Numbered from the stretch's first letter, positions 53,467-62,650 are shown. The stretch is DNA of 64,000 nt from Candidatus Saccharimonadota bacterium (GCA_012270305.1 JAAXIO010000021.1:40970-104969), one strand, 5' to 3'. Notes: generated by a model not told the origin, from the letters alone. Numbers and translations: made by a program.

Positions 53467-53859
53467 TTATGTCTCCTTCTGTAATCTCTCGTACCGAACT
53501 TCAGCGGCACTGCTTACTATATAGTTTATCAAACTTAATAAAATACCGGCTAACACTGAATGCCAAAATGTCATTTGCAGCCCTGGCGTAATCAGGAACG
53601 AGATATACACCATAAGACCGTTAACAATAAACGTAAACAACCCAAGCGTCACCAAAATGGCTGGAAGGGATAAGATAATAACAATCGGACGTAGAATACT
53701 GTTCACCAAAGAAAAGATGAGACCGGCTAGTAAAAAGAGCGGGATGCTGCCGTCGACCGCAGAATCACTGTAACCATCGCCGAACAAGCGAATCGCCAAC
53801 CACAGACCAAACGAATTAAGCAACCATCGGATTACGAATACTAAGAATTGTCGTTTCAT
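53467..53859 (-). CDS. 4-TMS phage-holin family membrane protein (PF04020-like)
   Basis: 130 aa with four TMs: FVIRWLLNSFGLWLAIRLF, IPLFLLAGLIFSLVNSILRPIVIILSLPAILVTLGLFTFIVNGLMVYI and FWHSVLAGILLSLINYIV. NSILRPI and LPxxxxTLGLF are family hallmarks. Widespread in bacteria, usually unrelated to lysis; function unknown. 5 nt before secG. Confidence 0.88.
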   Translation of the reverse strand: MKRQFLVFVIRWLLNSFGLWLAIRLFGDGYSDSAVDGSIPLFLLAGLIFSLVNSILRPIVIILSLPAILVTLGLFTFIVNGLMVYISFLITPGLQMTFWHSVLAGILLSLINYIVSSAAEVRYERLQKET

Positions 53860-53891
53860 AAATAAAAAAGATTGTTACAAGTATACCACGG

Positions 53892-55103
53892 TTACGCTAA
53901 GCCCGTAGACAACTTGCCGCTCAAGTTTTTGTAGCCTTTATCTGTTATTAAGATGTCATCTTCAATGCGAATACCAATTCCCTCTTCTGGTATATAAATG
54001 CCAGGCTCAACAGTTAGCACCATACCTGGCTGCAACTGCGTAGCGCCGCCTAGGCTATCGTGCACGTCAATGCCCAATCCATGGCTAATTGCATGAGGAA
54101 AGTAAGTTCTGTACGTTTCATCATCATCTTTAGATTTCAATAACCCAACTTCTAGCAGCGCCTGCTTCATACGCCTATCTACAAGATTTGCATACTCTTC
54201 AACGAACAGTCCCGGTGTGAGTAGTTGTATGATGTCGCAATGGGCAGCCTCGACCGCTGCGTGTACAGCAATTTGGCGCTTACTAGGCGCCCCTTTCACA
54301 TACGTTCGTGTTATATCAGCGGCGTAGCCATCTACTCTGGCTCCTACGTCCATAAGAACCAGCTTTTTTGCACGTAGTAGACTAGTATTGGCGTTATAGT
54401 GCAAGGTGCATGCATTCTTAGCGCTCGCAATAATTGGGTCGTACGCATGATTCCAGCCACCGTTACGCTTGAACATATAACTAAATTCCGCTTCGAGCTC
54501 ATACTCGTACCTTGCTGAGTCAAGCTGCGCTTTAACTGTATTAAACCCATCAACCGTAAGATCTACCGCGTTTTGAATAGCCACAATCTCAGGCGTTTGC
54601 TTTATTGCCCGCAGTTTTGCAATGTCTTTCTGGCAATCTATCACCGACTCAAATGTTCGCTCGAGTATTTTTTTATTATGTGAAATGTTCGGGTTCATTG
54701 AAAAATTGAATCTACTAGCATGTGGTGGATGGTCGACTGTATACGCTACAGTGTGCTTTTTAGCCAGCTTTCTAAGTAGTGGTGTTGCTTCGTCTTTCGA
54801 TATCACTCTCTTTATGCCGCTAGCCACAGTTGCTTGCTCAGCGGATAGCGAACCATCAAAAGTTTCATGCACCGCATCTATGCGTGGACCCACAAGCCAT
54901 TCATCGCCATTGACCGCATCTAAAATAAGAAGCCAGTCAGGATGGTCTATGCCAGTGAGATACCAGAAGTTGGCTTCTTGCTGAAAACGGTGTGCCATAT
55001 CATTTTGACTTTGCTGCCCGTGATAGGCTGATAACACAATTACCCCGCCTTTCACGGAGTTAGCTACCCTACGTCGATTCTGCTCAAAGAATGTTGCTTG
55101 CAT
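53892..55103 (-). CDS. pepP: Xaa-Pro aminopeptidase (aminopeptidase P)
   Basis: 403 aa. N-terminal AMP_N domain (ATFFEQNRRRVANSVKGGVIVL), then the pita-bread fold with two-metal ligands: VLMDVGARVDGYAADITRTY (Asp, Asp), FPHAISHGLGIDVHD (His), LTVEPGIYIPEEGIGIRIEDDILIT (Glu, Glu). Removes N-terminal residues before Pro. TATAAT lies 11 nt before the ATG. Confidence 0.94.
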   Translation of the reverse strand: MQATFFEQNRRRVANSVKGGVIVLSAYHGQQSQNDMAHRFQQEANFWYLTGIDHPDWLLILDAVNGDEWLVGPRIDAVHETFDGSLSAEQATVASGIKRVISKDEATPLLRKLAKKHTVAYTVDHPPHASRFNFSMNPNISHNKKILERTFESVIDCQKDIAKLRAIKQTPEIVAIQNAVDLTVDGFNTVKAQLDSARYEYELEAEFSYMFKRNGGWNHAYDPIIASAKNACTLHYNANTSLLRAKKLVLMDVGARVDGYAADITRTYVKGAPSKRQIAVHAAVEAAHCDIIQLLTPGLFVEEYANLVDRRMKQALLEVGLLKSKDDDETYRTYFPHAISHGLGIDVHDSLGGATQLQPGMVLTVEPGIYIPEEGIGIRIEDDILITDKGYKNLSGKLSTGLA

Positions 55104-55137
55104 GTGTACGTAAGATTATATCAAAACCCTCAGGTGC

Positions 55138-56121
55138 TTACTGAGCGCCAGAATCATATATGGCTTGTATTTCAGATTGCTGCAGTGGCCTGTTATAAAT
55201 TCGCATGTCGTCTAGCGAGCCTTGCATGTCAGCATTGTGCCCCGTACCAATTCTGGCAAAGCCATTGATAGTAGTTGGGAACGTAGCAGACCGCTGGCCG
55301 ATAGGATTACCATTTACATAGTTACGCATCGTGCCAGAACCCCACGTAAAGGCAATATGCGTCCATTGATTTACCGGAATGTATGAGGCTGTGTTATACG
55401 TTAAGTCTGTGCAACACGAGGAGCCTGAGCCAAATCTGAAATACGTGTTTGAATTACTATGCGGAAATACCGCTATCCAGTCATTGAAGTTCACACTAGT
55501 TGAATTGTACGTTTGCCACACCCCCCAACCGTTTTGCACTGTAGGGTTTACCCACACAGATATCGTCCCGCTTGTTGGAGTGATGCTGTTCGTTTGATGA
55601 AGAATATAGCTGCTAATGCCCGAGAAGCTATACGAATTATCTTTCTTTCCGTTCTGGCCCGTAGCCGAAGAGACATTATATGCAGTACCGTCGTTGCCAC
55701 TGCCACTTAAATCGAAGCTACTGCCGTTCATGGGCCACCAGCCAACAAGTCCTAAACCTGGGCAACGACCAGATTGAGGTTCTTTATTGGGACCATCAAT
55801 GTAGTACACAACACCGCTGGCTTTTGTGCTGCCAGCCTGCAAGCAAAACGACTGACCATCAGTACTACCCCCGCCCGCTACAGCCACGCTCTCACCTGAC
55901 TTAAAAGTATTAGGCACACCTTGTGGATAGCCCGAGCCAAAGTTTTTAGCCTGTTCGATTGAAACTGCCGCTAACTTTAGTTCGGATTTTACAGAATCAC
56001 GAGCCAACCGCCCGTTCCAATCACCATACCCAACAATAGTTATGGTCGCGAGTATCGCCACAACAGCTATGACTATCATAACTTCAACAATTGTAAATGC
56101 CGATTTCAACGCCCACTTCAT
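55138..56121 (-). CDS. prepilin-anchored LamG/concanavalin-like protein
   Basis: 327 aa. Prepilin signature KSAFTIVEVMIVIAVVAILATIT (residues ~6-28), pilin alpha domain to ~120, then a LamG-type jelly roll: LVGWWPMNGSSFDLSGSGNDGTAYN, YSFSGISSYILH, GTISVWVNPTV, WTHIAFTWGSGTMRNYVNGNPIG and GSLDDMRIYNRPLQQSEIQAIYDSG. A candidate pilus-tip lectin or adhesin, parallel to the FN3-pilin at 9726. Confidence 0.9.
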   Translation of the reverse strand: MKWALKSAFTIVEVMIVIAVVAILATITIVGYGDWNGRLARDSVKSELKLAAVSIEQAKNFGSGYPQGVPNTFKSGESVAVAGGGSTDGQSFCLQAGSTKASGVVYYIDGPNKEPQSGRCPGLGLVGWWPMNGSSFDLSGSGNDGTAYNVSSATGQNGKKDNSYSFSGISSYILHQTNSITPTSGTISVWVNPTVQNGWGVWQTYNSTSVNFNDWIAVFPHSNSNTYFRFGSGSSCCTDLTYNTASYIPVNQWTHIAFTWGSGTMRNYVNGNPIGQRSATFPTTINGFARIGTGHNADMQGSLDDMRIYNRPLQQSEIQAIYDSGAQ

Positions 56122-56153
56122 ATAATATATTCAACTATACCATTGTTTTATTG

Positions 56154-57698
56154 TCATATAAACGTCTTTAGAATACGGGCTTTTTTAGGACCAATTTGAG
56201 CAGCCAGATCTTCTTCGGTCGCCTCCTGTACTGCCTTCAAACTTCCAAAGGACCTTAGTAGCTGCCGACGCGTAGCAGGACCAATACCCGGAACATCCTC
56301 GAGAATGCTTTTTGTTTGACGCCGCTTCTTTAGCTGCGTATGGTAGCTAATAGCAAAACGATGCGATTCATCGCGAATTCTTTGAAACAGTTTTATAACA
56401 TCAGAATACGGACTCACACTCACCCCACTCCCTAAGTTACGTGAGTGGCCACTCGCGTTTCTCTGGCCTAGGTGTAAATTCACTATTAAATAGCTACCTT
56501 CAGTAAATACGCCAACCCCCGGAACGGGGTTTTTCTGTAATAACTCAAGTGTTCTTAAAGAAATATTTGAATCCGTATTATGAATTACCATTTCTTCTTC
56601 ACGCTTAGCAATACTCACTACTGGCACCGCTAACTCTCGTTCCGACAGCGCGCGAATCGCAGCACTCAGCTGCCCCTTGCCACCATCGATAAGCACTAAT
56701 CCGGGCAACCCCCATGATTTAACATTTTTTTCAGAAAAGGGCCGAAAGATTGTTTCGGACATGCTGGCTGTGTCATCATTTTGCTGCTGCTTCACTTTAA
56801 ACTTTCGGTACTCCGCTCGATCGCTTACTCCATTCGTAAATACCACCATACTGGCAACTACATCTTTACCGCTTTGGTGTGAAATATCATAGCCTTCAAT
56901 ACGAGCCAAGCTAGTCTCTATTCCCAGGAGCATTTGTAAATCATTCAATGCTCTATCCTTAGAAATATCTAAGAATTCACGATCACCAAACATTACTCGC
57001 CGCTGCAACTCACGCATTGCTTGGTATTTATTCCTTAACACTGCTGCCTGCTCGAACTCCTGCTGCTTAGCTGCATATTTCATGGCTTGCTCAAGTTCAC
57101 GCATCAACGCCACACGGTTGCCTTTGATATAGCTAACGAGTTTACGTAAATTTTGTTTATACAACTCTGAGCCCTCACTCTTTTTCGGACTCAGTCCTAA
57201 ATCTTCATCCAGACGCGACGTACGACTGGCTGGAGGCTTTGTGAAATACGGGTAGATTGGCCGCAGGTAGCGAATGGCTTTTTTTAGTGCATGGCCATTG
57301 TAGAATGGCCCGAAGTACTCCGCTTTATCGTCTGCCGGATTACGAGTAAAACTAACATGAGGCCATTCGCTTTTCATATCAATTCGTACAAATAACTGAC
57401 TTTTATCGTCACGTAGTAGTATATTAAAGCGTGGTTTATAGCGCTTTACCATTTCACTTTCAAGAAATAGTGCATCTATTTCACTTTCGGTTTCTACCCA
57501 ATCTGTATCGTAGATTTCTCGCACTAAGGCAAGCGTTTTAACATCAAAGTTACGCGAACTTTGAAAATACTGCCGCACTCGATTTTTCAGTACCGCGGCT
57601 TTTCCAATATAAATAATTTCACCGTTCGATGACTTATGAAAATAAACACCGGGGCTGCGCGGCAGAGTTTTCAGCTTATTTTCTAAGTTTGCATTCAC
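56154..57698 (-). CDS. uvrC: excinuclease ABC subunit C
   Basis: 514 aa, GTG start 8 nt after TATACT. GIY-YIG nuclease (SPGVYFHKSSNGEIIYIGKAAVLKNRVRQYF), UVR motif (AMKYAAKQQEFEQAAVLRNKYQAM), RNase H-like nuclease (RIEGYDISHQSGKDVVASMVVF ... PGLVLIDGGKGQL ... RDESHRFAISYH) and C-terminal HhH (LEDVPGIGPATRRQLLRSFGS). Shorter than E. coli UvrC (610 aa) but all modules are present. Makes both incisions in nucleotide excision repair. Confidence 0.96.
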   Translation of the reverse strand: MNANLENKLKTLPRSPGVYFHKSSNGEIIYIGKAAVLKNRVRQYFQSSRNFDVKTLALVREIYDTDWVETESEIDALFLESEMVKRYKPRFNILLRDDKSQLFVRIDMKSEWPHVSFTRNPADDKAEYFGPFYNGHALKKAIRYLRPIYPYFTKPPASRTSRLDEDLGLSPKKSEGSELYKQNLRKLVSYIKGNRVALMRELEQAMKYAAKQQEFEQAAVLRNKYQAMRELQRRVMFGDREFLDISKDRALNDLQMLLGIETSLARIEGYDISHQSGKDVVASMVVFTNGVSDRAEYRKFKVKQQQNDDTASMSETIFRPFSEKNVKSWGLPGLVLIDGGKGQLSAAIRALSERELAVPVVSIAKREEEMVIHNTDSNISLRTLELLQKNPVPGVGVFTEGSYLIVNLHLGQRNASGHSRNLGSGVSVSPYSDVIKLFQRIRDESHRFAISYHTQLKKRRQTKSILEDVPGIGPATRRQLLRSFGSLKAVQEATEEDLAAQIGPKKARILKTFI

Positions 57699-57717
57699 TA
57701 CGTACTAGTATAAAACA

Positions 57718-59178
57718 CTAGTATCCACCAAAGAAATCACGATGAATAGACCGTGCGCCAAGTTCACGCACTGTCCGCACCGTGCCATCAACCATAGCCG
57801 GTGGGCCAGACACATACACCTGTCGTTCCGCTACATCATCGGTGTATTGCATAATTGTTTGGCGATCTAGCACACCTTCGTGAACATGTATTGATGCAAG
57901 TCTTTGGTATTTCTTTATATCAATTGCATCGCTTTTTCTCGCCACTGCATATACAAAAATAATGTCACGCTGCTGTTTTGTTTGCAGTAGCCACTCAAGG
58001 TGCGACAGAAATGGCGTAACACCAACACCTCCAGCAATAAATAGTAGCTTTTGATTGACATTTGTAGGCAACACAAAGTCACCCCAGATACCGGTAACGC
58101 GCAAACTAGATCCAATATTTACTCGTTCGAGTGCTCTTTTGTACGTGCTTGCTTGCCTAGGACGACGAGTAATTATACTCACCGTAGCCGTATTCGGTGC
58201 AGAAGCAATCGTGAACATCCTGCGCACACCTCGATTATCTGGCTTTGCATGCGGAATATGAAGTTCCATGTACTGCCCGGCATTAAATTGCATACTCTTA
58301 GGAGCACTAAATACATATTCAACTTGATCACCCGCTAGCTTGCGACGTGACTGAAGCGTCAGCCGTGTTGATCGGCCACTTAGGTAGACAGCACTGGCAA
58401 TATTGCCAATAACTAACGCAAGTTCTGGTGTCATACCGATCGGCCCAATCACAAGTTGGCTATGTGCCAGCACGGCAATTCCGACTGCAATGAAGTTACG
58501 TTGACGACGCCTAGGGGCGGTGGTTTGTGGTTCAGTCAGCATGAAAAATGCTAAAAATAATATCGGATACGACGTAATCGCGATCCATAGCGATGTTGCT
58601 GTAAACGTACTGTTTACAATCGCGAGTAAGGCAACCATCGCAAACGAAACAGCTACATATATTCCCGCCATATCGAGTCGACGAGTTTTATAGAGTACTG
58701 CCATGCCTAAAGGCAGAACAACTGGTAGTAGCCAAGGCGTTGCCACCCACCATCCAGCGTACCCAATGCCAGCCAGTCCCAGCAACACAACACTAATGGC
58801 AGCAGGATTAAATACGTGCCTGCCCCGCCAGACCAGCAAATATTTCGATACAGCAGCCAGCAGCGCCGCCAAGCCAGCAAGCACGAAACTTTGCACAGAC
58901 CCTGTTGGCAGCAGTAAAAAGTAGAGTATAAACGATGTTACAAACACCGATTCAGGGTTAGGCTTGGTTTTATATACCCATGCAAGCAACCTATCCGCAC
59001 AGTAGCCAACCGCCAGTAAAATAATCAGCTGCATCACCATAGCAACAACAAAAAAATTGATAACACCCACAACACTAAACACCAACGACCAGACTGTTAA
59101 TGCCATAAGCGAATAGAGTACGGTGCGATACATCGTTGTCTGGTCTATATAGGCCTTCACGCTAGCTACGTGTCTCAT
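57718..59178 (-). CDS. RnfD/NqrB-like membrane domain fused to FAD/NAD ferredoxin-reductase domain
   Basis: 486 aa. Residues ~15-250 form ~9 TMs with RnfD/NqrB-like text (RHVFNPAAISVVLLGL, LFLAFFMLTEPQTTAPRRR) but no SGAT covalent-flavin site. Residues ~270-486 form an FNR module: AGQYMELHIPHAKPDNRGVRRMFTIAS (FAD, RxxT/S-type), GIWGDFVLP, LLFIAGGVGVTPFLSHLEWLL (NAD) and YVSGPPAMVDGT. Probably oxidises NAD(P)H and moves electrons across the membrane. 4-nt overlap with apbE. Confidence 0.85.
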   Translation of the reverse strand: MRHVASVKAYIDQTTMYRTVLYSLMALTVWSLVFSVVGVINFFVVAMVMQLIILLAVGYCADRLLAWVYKTKPNPESVFVTSFILYFLLLPTGSVQSFVLAGLAALLAAVSKYLLVWRGRHVFNPAAISVVLLGLAGIGYAGWWVATPWLLPVVLPLGMAVLYKTRRLDMAGIYVAVSFAMVALLAIVNSTFTATSLWIAITSYPILFLAFFMLTEPQTTAPRRRQRNFIAVGIAVLAHSQLVIGPIGMTPELALVIGNIASAVYLSGRSTRLTLQSRRKLAGDQVEYVFSAPKSMQFNAGQYMELHIPHAKPDNRGVRRMFTIASAPNTATVSIITRRPRQASTYKRALERVNIGSSLRVTGIWGDFVLPTNVNQKLLFIAGGVGVTPFLSHLEWLLQTKQQRDIIFVYAVARKSDAIDIKKYQRLASIHVHEGVLDRQTIMQYTDDVAERQVYVSGPPAMVDGTVRTVRELGARSIHRDFFGGY

Positions 59179-60062
59179 ACAAACAATTCTCCATTAAATC
59201 CGGGTGACACGTCAATAGCACCGTAAACATCAAGCGTCACGTACTCAAAGGTGTACGATTTAGCTAATTCACCTGGGCTCACAAAGAATAATGCCGTCGC
59301 TAAGCCGTCTGCAACCAACCCAGAATTGGCCACCACCCATGATGCCACCAGCGTATCTGTAGGTTGCAAGGTTTGGGGGTCAAACACATGATGCAGGCCA
59401 CGCCACGCCCTCCGGTTTATCGCCGAGGCACATAAGCTCTGATTACGCACATCGCATACACCAATGATCTTTGATGAATCGCCCGGATGCTCCAGCCCAA
59501 CACGCTCCACCACCCCTTTTGTACGAATATCACCGCTCGCATCAACCGTATATTGATTTATTTTATTGTTATCGAGTATCCCGCACACAATGTCTACCAA
59601 ATATCCCTTACCAGCTGCTCCAACGTCAAGCACAATTGGCTCACTCGGCCGTAGCAATACATCACCGTCCCAGCCAAGTGCATCAAAGGCAGGCACAGGC
59701 CTTGCGGCCGACTGCACAAAACTATAGTTAGCATCATACCCAGCACTTTCAAGTACACTTCCAATCAGTGGCGTCATTCGCCCGCTAGTCAAATCGTAAA
59801 GCTCCTTATACAAACCAAGTAGTGGCCGTGCGTCATGCGGTATGGTATACACGCCAGGTTCGCGTAGCTTTGCTACAAAAGAATCTTCACGAAATCGTGA
59901 ATAGTTAGCGTCGAATTCCTCTATACGCTGAGTAATTTCCTGGCGGACTGAATTCGGCAATTCCAGCGAGGTATCAATACGCCAGGCTGTACCAATGGCG
60001 CTAAAGTGCCAACTAGCCCGTAGCGTCTTCTTTAATTTGGTCGAGTGCGTCATTAAATCCAT
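59175..60062 (-). CDS. apbE: FAD:protein FMN transferase (ApbE)
   Basis: 295 aa; start uncertain (60062 or ATG 60053). AIGTAWRIDTSL, RFREDSFVAKL, PLLGLYKELYDLTSGRMTPLIG, VLDVGAAGKGYLVDIV (flavin/Mg site), YTVDASGDIRTKG and SWVVANSGLVADGLATALFF are the ApbE motif series. Attaches FMN through Thr to the neighbouring FMN-binding protein. Overlaps that gene by ~40-50 nt and the reductase by 4 nt. Confidence 0.92.
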   Translation of the reverse strand: MDLMTHSTKLKKTLRASWHFSAIGTAWRIDTSLELPNSVRQEITQRIEEFDANYSRFREDSFVAKLREPGVYTIPHDARPLLGLYKELYDLTSGRMTPLIGSVLESAGYDANYSFVQSAARPVPAFDALGWDGDVLLRPSEPIVLDVGAAGKGYLVDIVCGILDNNKINQYTVDASGDIRTKGVVERVGLEHPGDSSKIIGVCDVRNQSLCASAINRRAWRGLHHVFDPQTLQPTDTLVASWVVANSGLVADGLATALFFVSPGELAKSYTFEYVTLDVYGAIDVSPGFNGELFV

Positions 60063-60504
60063 TCGAAGTGAGCGATGATCCAGCCACGCGGCTTAGTTCA
60101 ACCTCATTAATGTTTTTACCAACAACCAAATCTTTGTAGTTATTCACAAATTCAGATTGATATTGGCGCGATGTACCCGAGGCAGCTTTTGGCTCAACTT
60201 CCACAGCATTAATCGTTCCATCATCCGCCAGTGCTACTTGCACAGCAACTTCCTCATTACCACCTGGCGATTGATATAAACCTATCGCCTGGTAGTCGCC
60301 AGCCTTAAATGATTCAATCACCACCTTTTCATCGTCTTCATCAGCAACTAGATGGTCACTACTTGATGTAGATTGTGTTTCTTGAGTCGATGCATTGTCA
60401 CCTGAATTGTTTGCCATATACCACGCCCCAGCCGCCAATGCAGCCAGTATAACCGCTATCACAACCCCGATTAACACCTTATTTGGCTGCTGCCCCTGCT
60501 CCAT
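60013..60504 (-). CDS. exported FMN-binding domain protein (RnfG/NqrC-like)
   Basis: 163 aa from ATG 60504 (SD GAGGTG). TM anchor (~10-30), Ser/Thr/Asp linker, FMN_bind domain: GGNEEVAVQVALADDGTINAVEVEPKAASGTSRQYQSEFV and RVAGSSLTSNGFNDALDQI, where the Thr in GSSLT is the likely flavinylation site. First gene of the three-gene flavin operon. Passes electrons outside the membrane. Confidence 0.88.
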   Translation of the reverse strand: MEQGQQPNKVLIGVVIAVILAALAAGAWYMANNSGDNASTQETQSTSSSDHLVADEDDEKVVIESFKAGDYQAIGLYQSPGGNEEVAVQVALADDGTINAVEVEPKAASGTSRQYQSEFVNNYKDLVVGKNINEVELSRVAGSSLTSNGFNDALDQIKEDATG

Positions 60505-60680
60505 CACACCTCACTTATTTACGCTGTAGTAATTAGTTTACATTGTATACCATCCACGCTTACGGTTACCACTATACTGGCTAGATAAGTGCTATTCTCT
60601 TGCATACATAGCCGGCCATTTTCCTACTTGTATTTCTATAAAACAGGCGTATAGTAAGGAACTATCAAAGGAGAAATTCT

Positions 60681-60935
60681 ATGTGTAAAGAAACAAACCA
60701 TGCTAATAAAGCTCCGGCAGAACACCAAATACTCCATACAATGAAAGTTGAGCAAACCCTAGCAAACCTGGCACTTGAAAAGTTTGAGCGACTAGCGCCT
60801 GATTACGTTGAAGCTGCCCAGTACGATGCGCACGAAGCCCGACTACTCGCAGACTCCTCAACTACTCCTGAATGCCTTGCAATTCTCGAACTTGTTGAAG
60901 CTGGCGAACTTGCAGCTGCCTCCCGACTACGCTAA
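60681..60935 (+). CDS. small soluble protein, unknown
   Basis: 84 aa, SD AAAGGAG. Mainly helical: MKVEQTLANLALEKFERLAPDYVEAAQYDAHEARLLAD and PECLAILELVEAGELAAASRL. No family recognised. Ends against metK (4-bp convergent overlap). Confidence 0.6.
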   Translation: MCKETNHANKAPAEHQILHTMKVEQTLANLALEKFERLAPDYVEAAQYDAHEARLLADSSTTPECLAILELVEAGELAAASRLR

Positions 60936-61912
60936 GCAGTTTCCCAACTAAACTCGCTATGCCCAAAATGCCCGTACCTAGCCGTTTGTTCGTATTGCGG
61001 ACGCAGTAAATCAAGCCGCTTAATAATCCCCAATGGGCTTAAATCATATCCTTCGACCACGTACTCTTTTCCATCAACAACCGCCGTAGCCTCGAGTGGC
61101 TGGTCGTAGCCTATCGCATATGCCAGATACACATACACTTCGTGCGAATCAAACTTTTTCAAATAGTCGATCGCAATATTGCGTGCCATATACGCCGCAG
61201 ATCGGTCTACTTTGCTCGGGTCTTTCCCGCTAAAACAGCCACCACCAATTGGAATTCGCGGCCCGTAATTATCAACCACTAGCTTTCGGCCGGTTAGTCC
61301 GGCGTCGGCATCAAAGCCACCTTGCTGCCAATCACCGGCAGGATTGGCGTGAATGACTGTATTTGTAGTCTGTAATGAATACTCCTTTACCACTACATCA
61401 AGCCATTCCTCCACGGCTCTACGCAGGTCAGCCTGTTTCGCATTCTGAAAACTCGCCACTACGGCCACTATTTCAGTACCGTTTAGTGTAACCTGCGTTT
61501 TGCCATCATACGGCCACTCTTTATACAAACGTTGATTTAGTTTGCGCGCTAGCACTACTTCAAGCGGTAAAAACTCCGGGGTTTCATTTGTCGCATAGCC
61601 AGTCATAATGCCTTGGTCGCCCGCACCACCTGTATCTACACCATTGGCAATCTCGGGGCTCTGTTTTGCTAAATGAACCGTTAAGTCTACATCGCCAGCA
61701 ATGCGCCGCACAATCGGTGCAATGTCTGGGTGCGATGCGCTGGTTACCTCGCCAGTAATAAACACCCTGCCGTGCCCACCAACCGTTTCTACAGCTACAC
61801 GCGCATTGGCGTCATTAGCTAAATAGGCATCCAGTATCGCATCTGATATTTGGTCACACAGCTTATCAGGATGCTTTGGGCTTACGCTCTCGGCAGTTCT
61901 AAATATTGACAT
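60932..61912 (-). CDS. metK: S-adenosylmethionine synthetase, compact form
   Basis: 326 aa, shorter than the usual 380-400. TAESVSPKHPDKLCDQISDAILDAYL (Met/ATP site), GHGRVFITGEVTS, GAGDQGIMTGYATNET, HANPAGDWQQGGFDADAGLTGRKLVVDNYG and GGGCFSGKDPSKVDRSAAYMAR are all present, so catalytic residues look complete. Deletions lie in the central domain. Makes SAM from Met and ATP. The SD (AAAGGAG) can be hidden by the leader (61920-61980). Confidence 0.95.
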   Translation of the reverse strand: MSIFRTAESVSPKHPDKLCDQISDAILDAYLANDANARVAVETVGGHGRVFITGEVTSASHPDIAPIVRRIAGDVDLTVHLAKQSPEIANGVDTGGAGDQGIMTGYATNETPEFLPLEVVLARKLNQRLYKEWPYDGKTQVTLNGTEIVAVVASFQNAKQADLRRAVEEWLDVVVKEYSLQTTNTVIHANPAGDWQQGGFDADAGLTGRKLVVDNYGPRIPIGGGCFSGKDPSKVDRSAAYMARNIAIDYLKKFDSHEVYVYLAYAIGYDQPLEATAVVDGKEYVVEGYDLSPLGIIKRLDLLRPQYEQTARYGHFGHSEFSWETA

Positions 61913-61919
61913 AAAAATA

Positions 61920-61980
61920 CTCCTTTATTTGCAACGTATCTGTCCGGCCGCTACATAAAGGAGGTAAGAAGGAGTTCTTA
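61920..61980 (-). promoter_or_regulatory. metK leader that can sequester the Shine-Dalgarno
   Basis: In the mRNA, CTCCTTTAT (61963-61955) is perfectly complementary to the SD segment ATAAAGGAG (61928-61920), with a 26-nt loop. Just upstream is hairpin TAAGAA-CTCC-TTCTTA (61980-61965), whose loop CTCC could also pair the SD. Alternating folds would switch translation. It is not a SAM-I motif by eye. Confidence 0.45.
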
Positions 61981-62278
61981 TCTTTCCCTATTGAGGACTA
62001 GAAGTAGCACCGTTGTTTGGTAGTTGGTATATGCGATGTAGTAATTGGCATTTCACCATATACTATCTACTAAACATGGTTGCTGGCAGGTCATAAAGCT
62101 AGTTCTCTCGCTGCACTCTTGATACGTTGTTTCGTTAATGTACCGTTTTACTATACCACACCTACAGGGTTTGAATTAGCTACCCCTTCGAGTGAGCGAT
62201 TTATATACCAATTAAATAGGCCCCACCAGGAGCCGAGGGTATACTCATCCTCGACTCCCAGCAGGGCGATACGCCGGC
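61981..62278. other. no gene seen
   Basis: Short frames only. 62160-62225 on the minus strand looks vaguely tRNA-like but has no valid T stem or acceptor. The region probably includes the metK promoter. Confidence 0.5.
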
Positions 62279-62473
62279 TCACGCCAGCGTCTTGTCGTGC
62301 TCGAACTTGGCTCTCTCGAGCTCCAGCCGTGCACGTTCGGTGCGGTGCTCCTCGACCTTGACCGCAGCCTCAGCCTTCTTCACGCTTGCCTCAGCAAGAA
62401 TCTTAATGCAACTTTCCAGTCCAAAGACGAGGAAGAACAGAAGACCCATGCCAACCAGAATTAGCCACTCCAT
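62279..62473 (-). CDS. TM plus coiled-coil small protein
   Basis: 64 aa from ATG 62473 (SD AAAGGAT; the GTG at 62482 is too close to it). One TM (MEWLILVGMGLLFFLVFGL), then a charged helix (AEASVKKAEAAVKVEEHRTERARLELERAKFEHDKTLA), like short phage-shock or DUF-type coiled-coil anchors. Function unknown. Confidence 0.65.
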   Translation of the reverse strand: MEWLILVGMGLLFFLVFGLESCIKILAEASVKKAEAAVKVEEHRTERARLELERAKFEHDKTLA

Positions 62474-62503
62474 GGCTATCACATCCTTTCAGAATGGATT
62501 TAG

Positions 62504-62521
62504 CTCTTAAATGCTTAAGAG
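62504..62521. promoter_or_regulatory. inverted repeat between divergent transcripts
   Basis: CTCTTAA-ATGC-TTAAGAG, a perfect 7-bp dyad between the coiled-coil gene and the candidate ncRNA; possible operator. Confidence 0.4.
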
Positions 62522-62529
62522 CCGAATGC

Positions 62530-62650
62530 TATAGTACGTTTGAAATAGCTTGATGTCAAACATAAGCACTATCGTAGGAATAGATAATAAGATTATCGTC
62601 AACTCGAATAGCTACCCGCGCAACAAGCTGCGCGGGCGTTTTACTTTTTT
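62530..62650 (+). ncRNA. candidate small RNA with its own promoter and terminator
   Basis: Extended -10 TGCTATAGT (TATAGT 62530-62535). The ~100-nt transcript has no open frame, contains GTTTG/CAAAC pairing, and ends in a strong terminator: CCCGCGC (62615-62621) with GCGCGGG (62630-62636) followed by T-rich sequence. No upstream plus-strand gene explains this terminator. Confidence 0.4.

Noticed and set aside
62160-62225. tRNA-like stretch (GGGTTTGAATTAGC... CCAATTAAATAGG)
   Set aside because: No pairing T stem or 7-bp acceptor and no clear anticodon arm; at best a decayed remnant.
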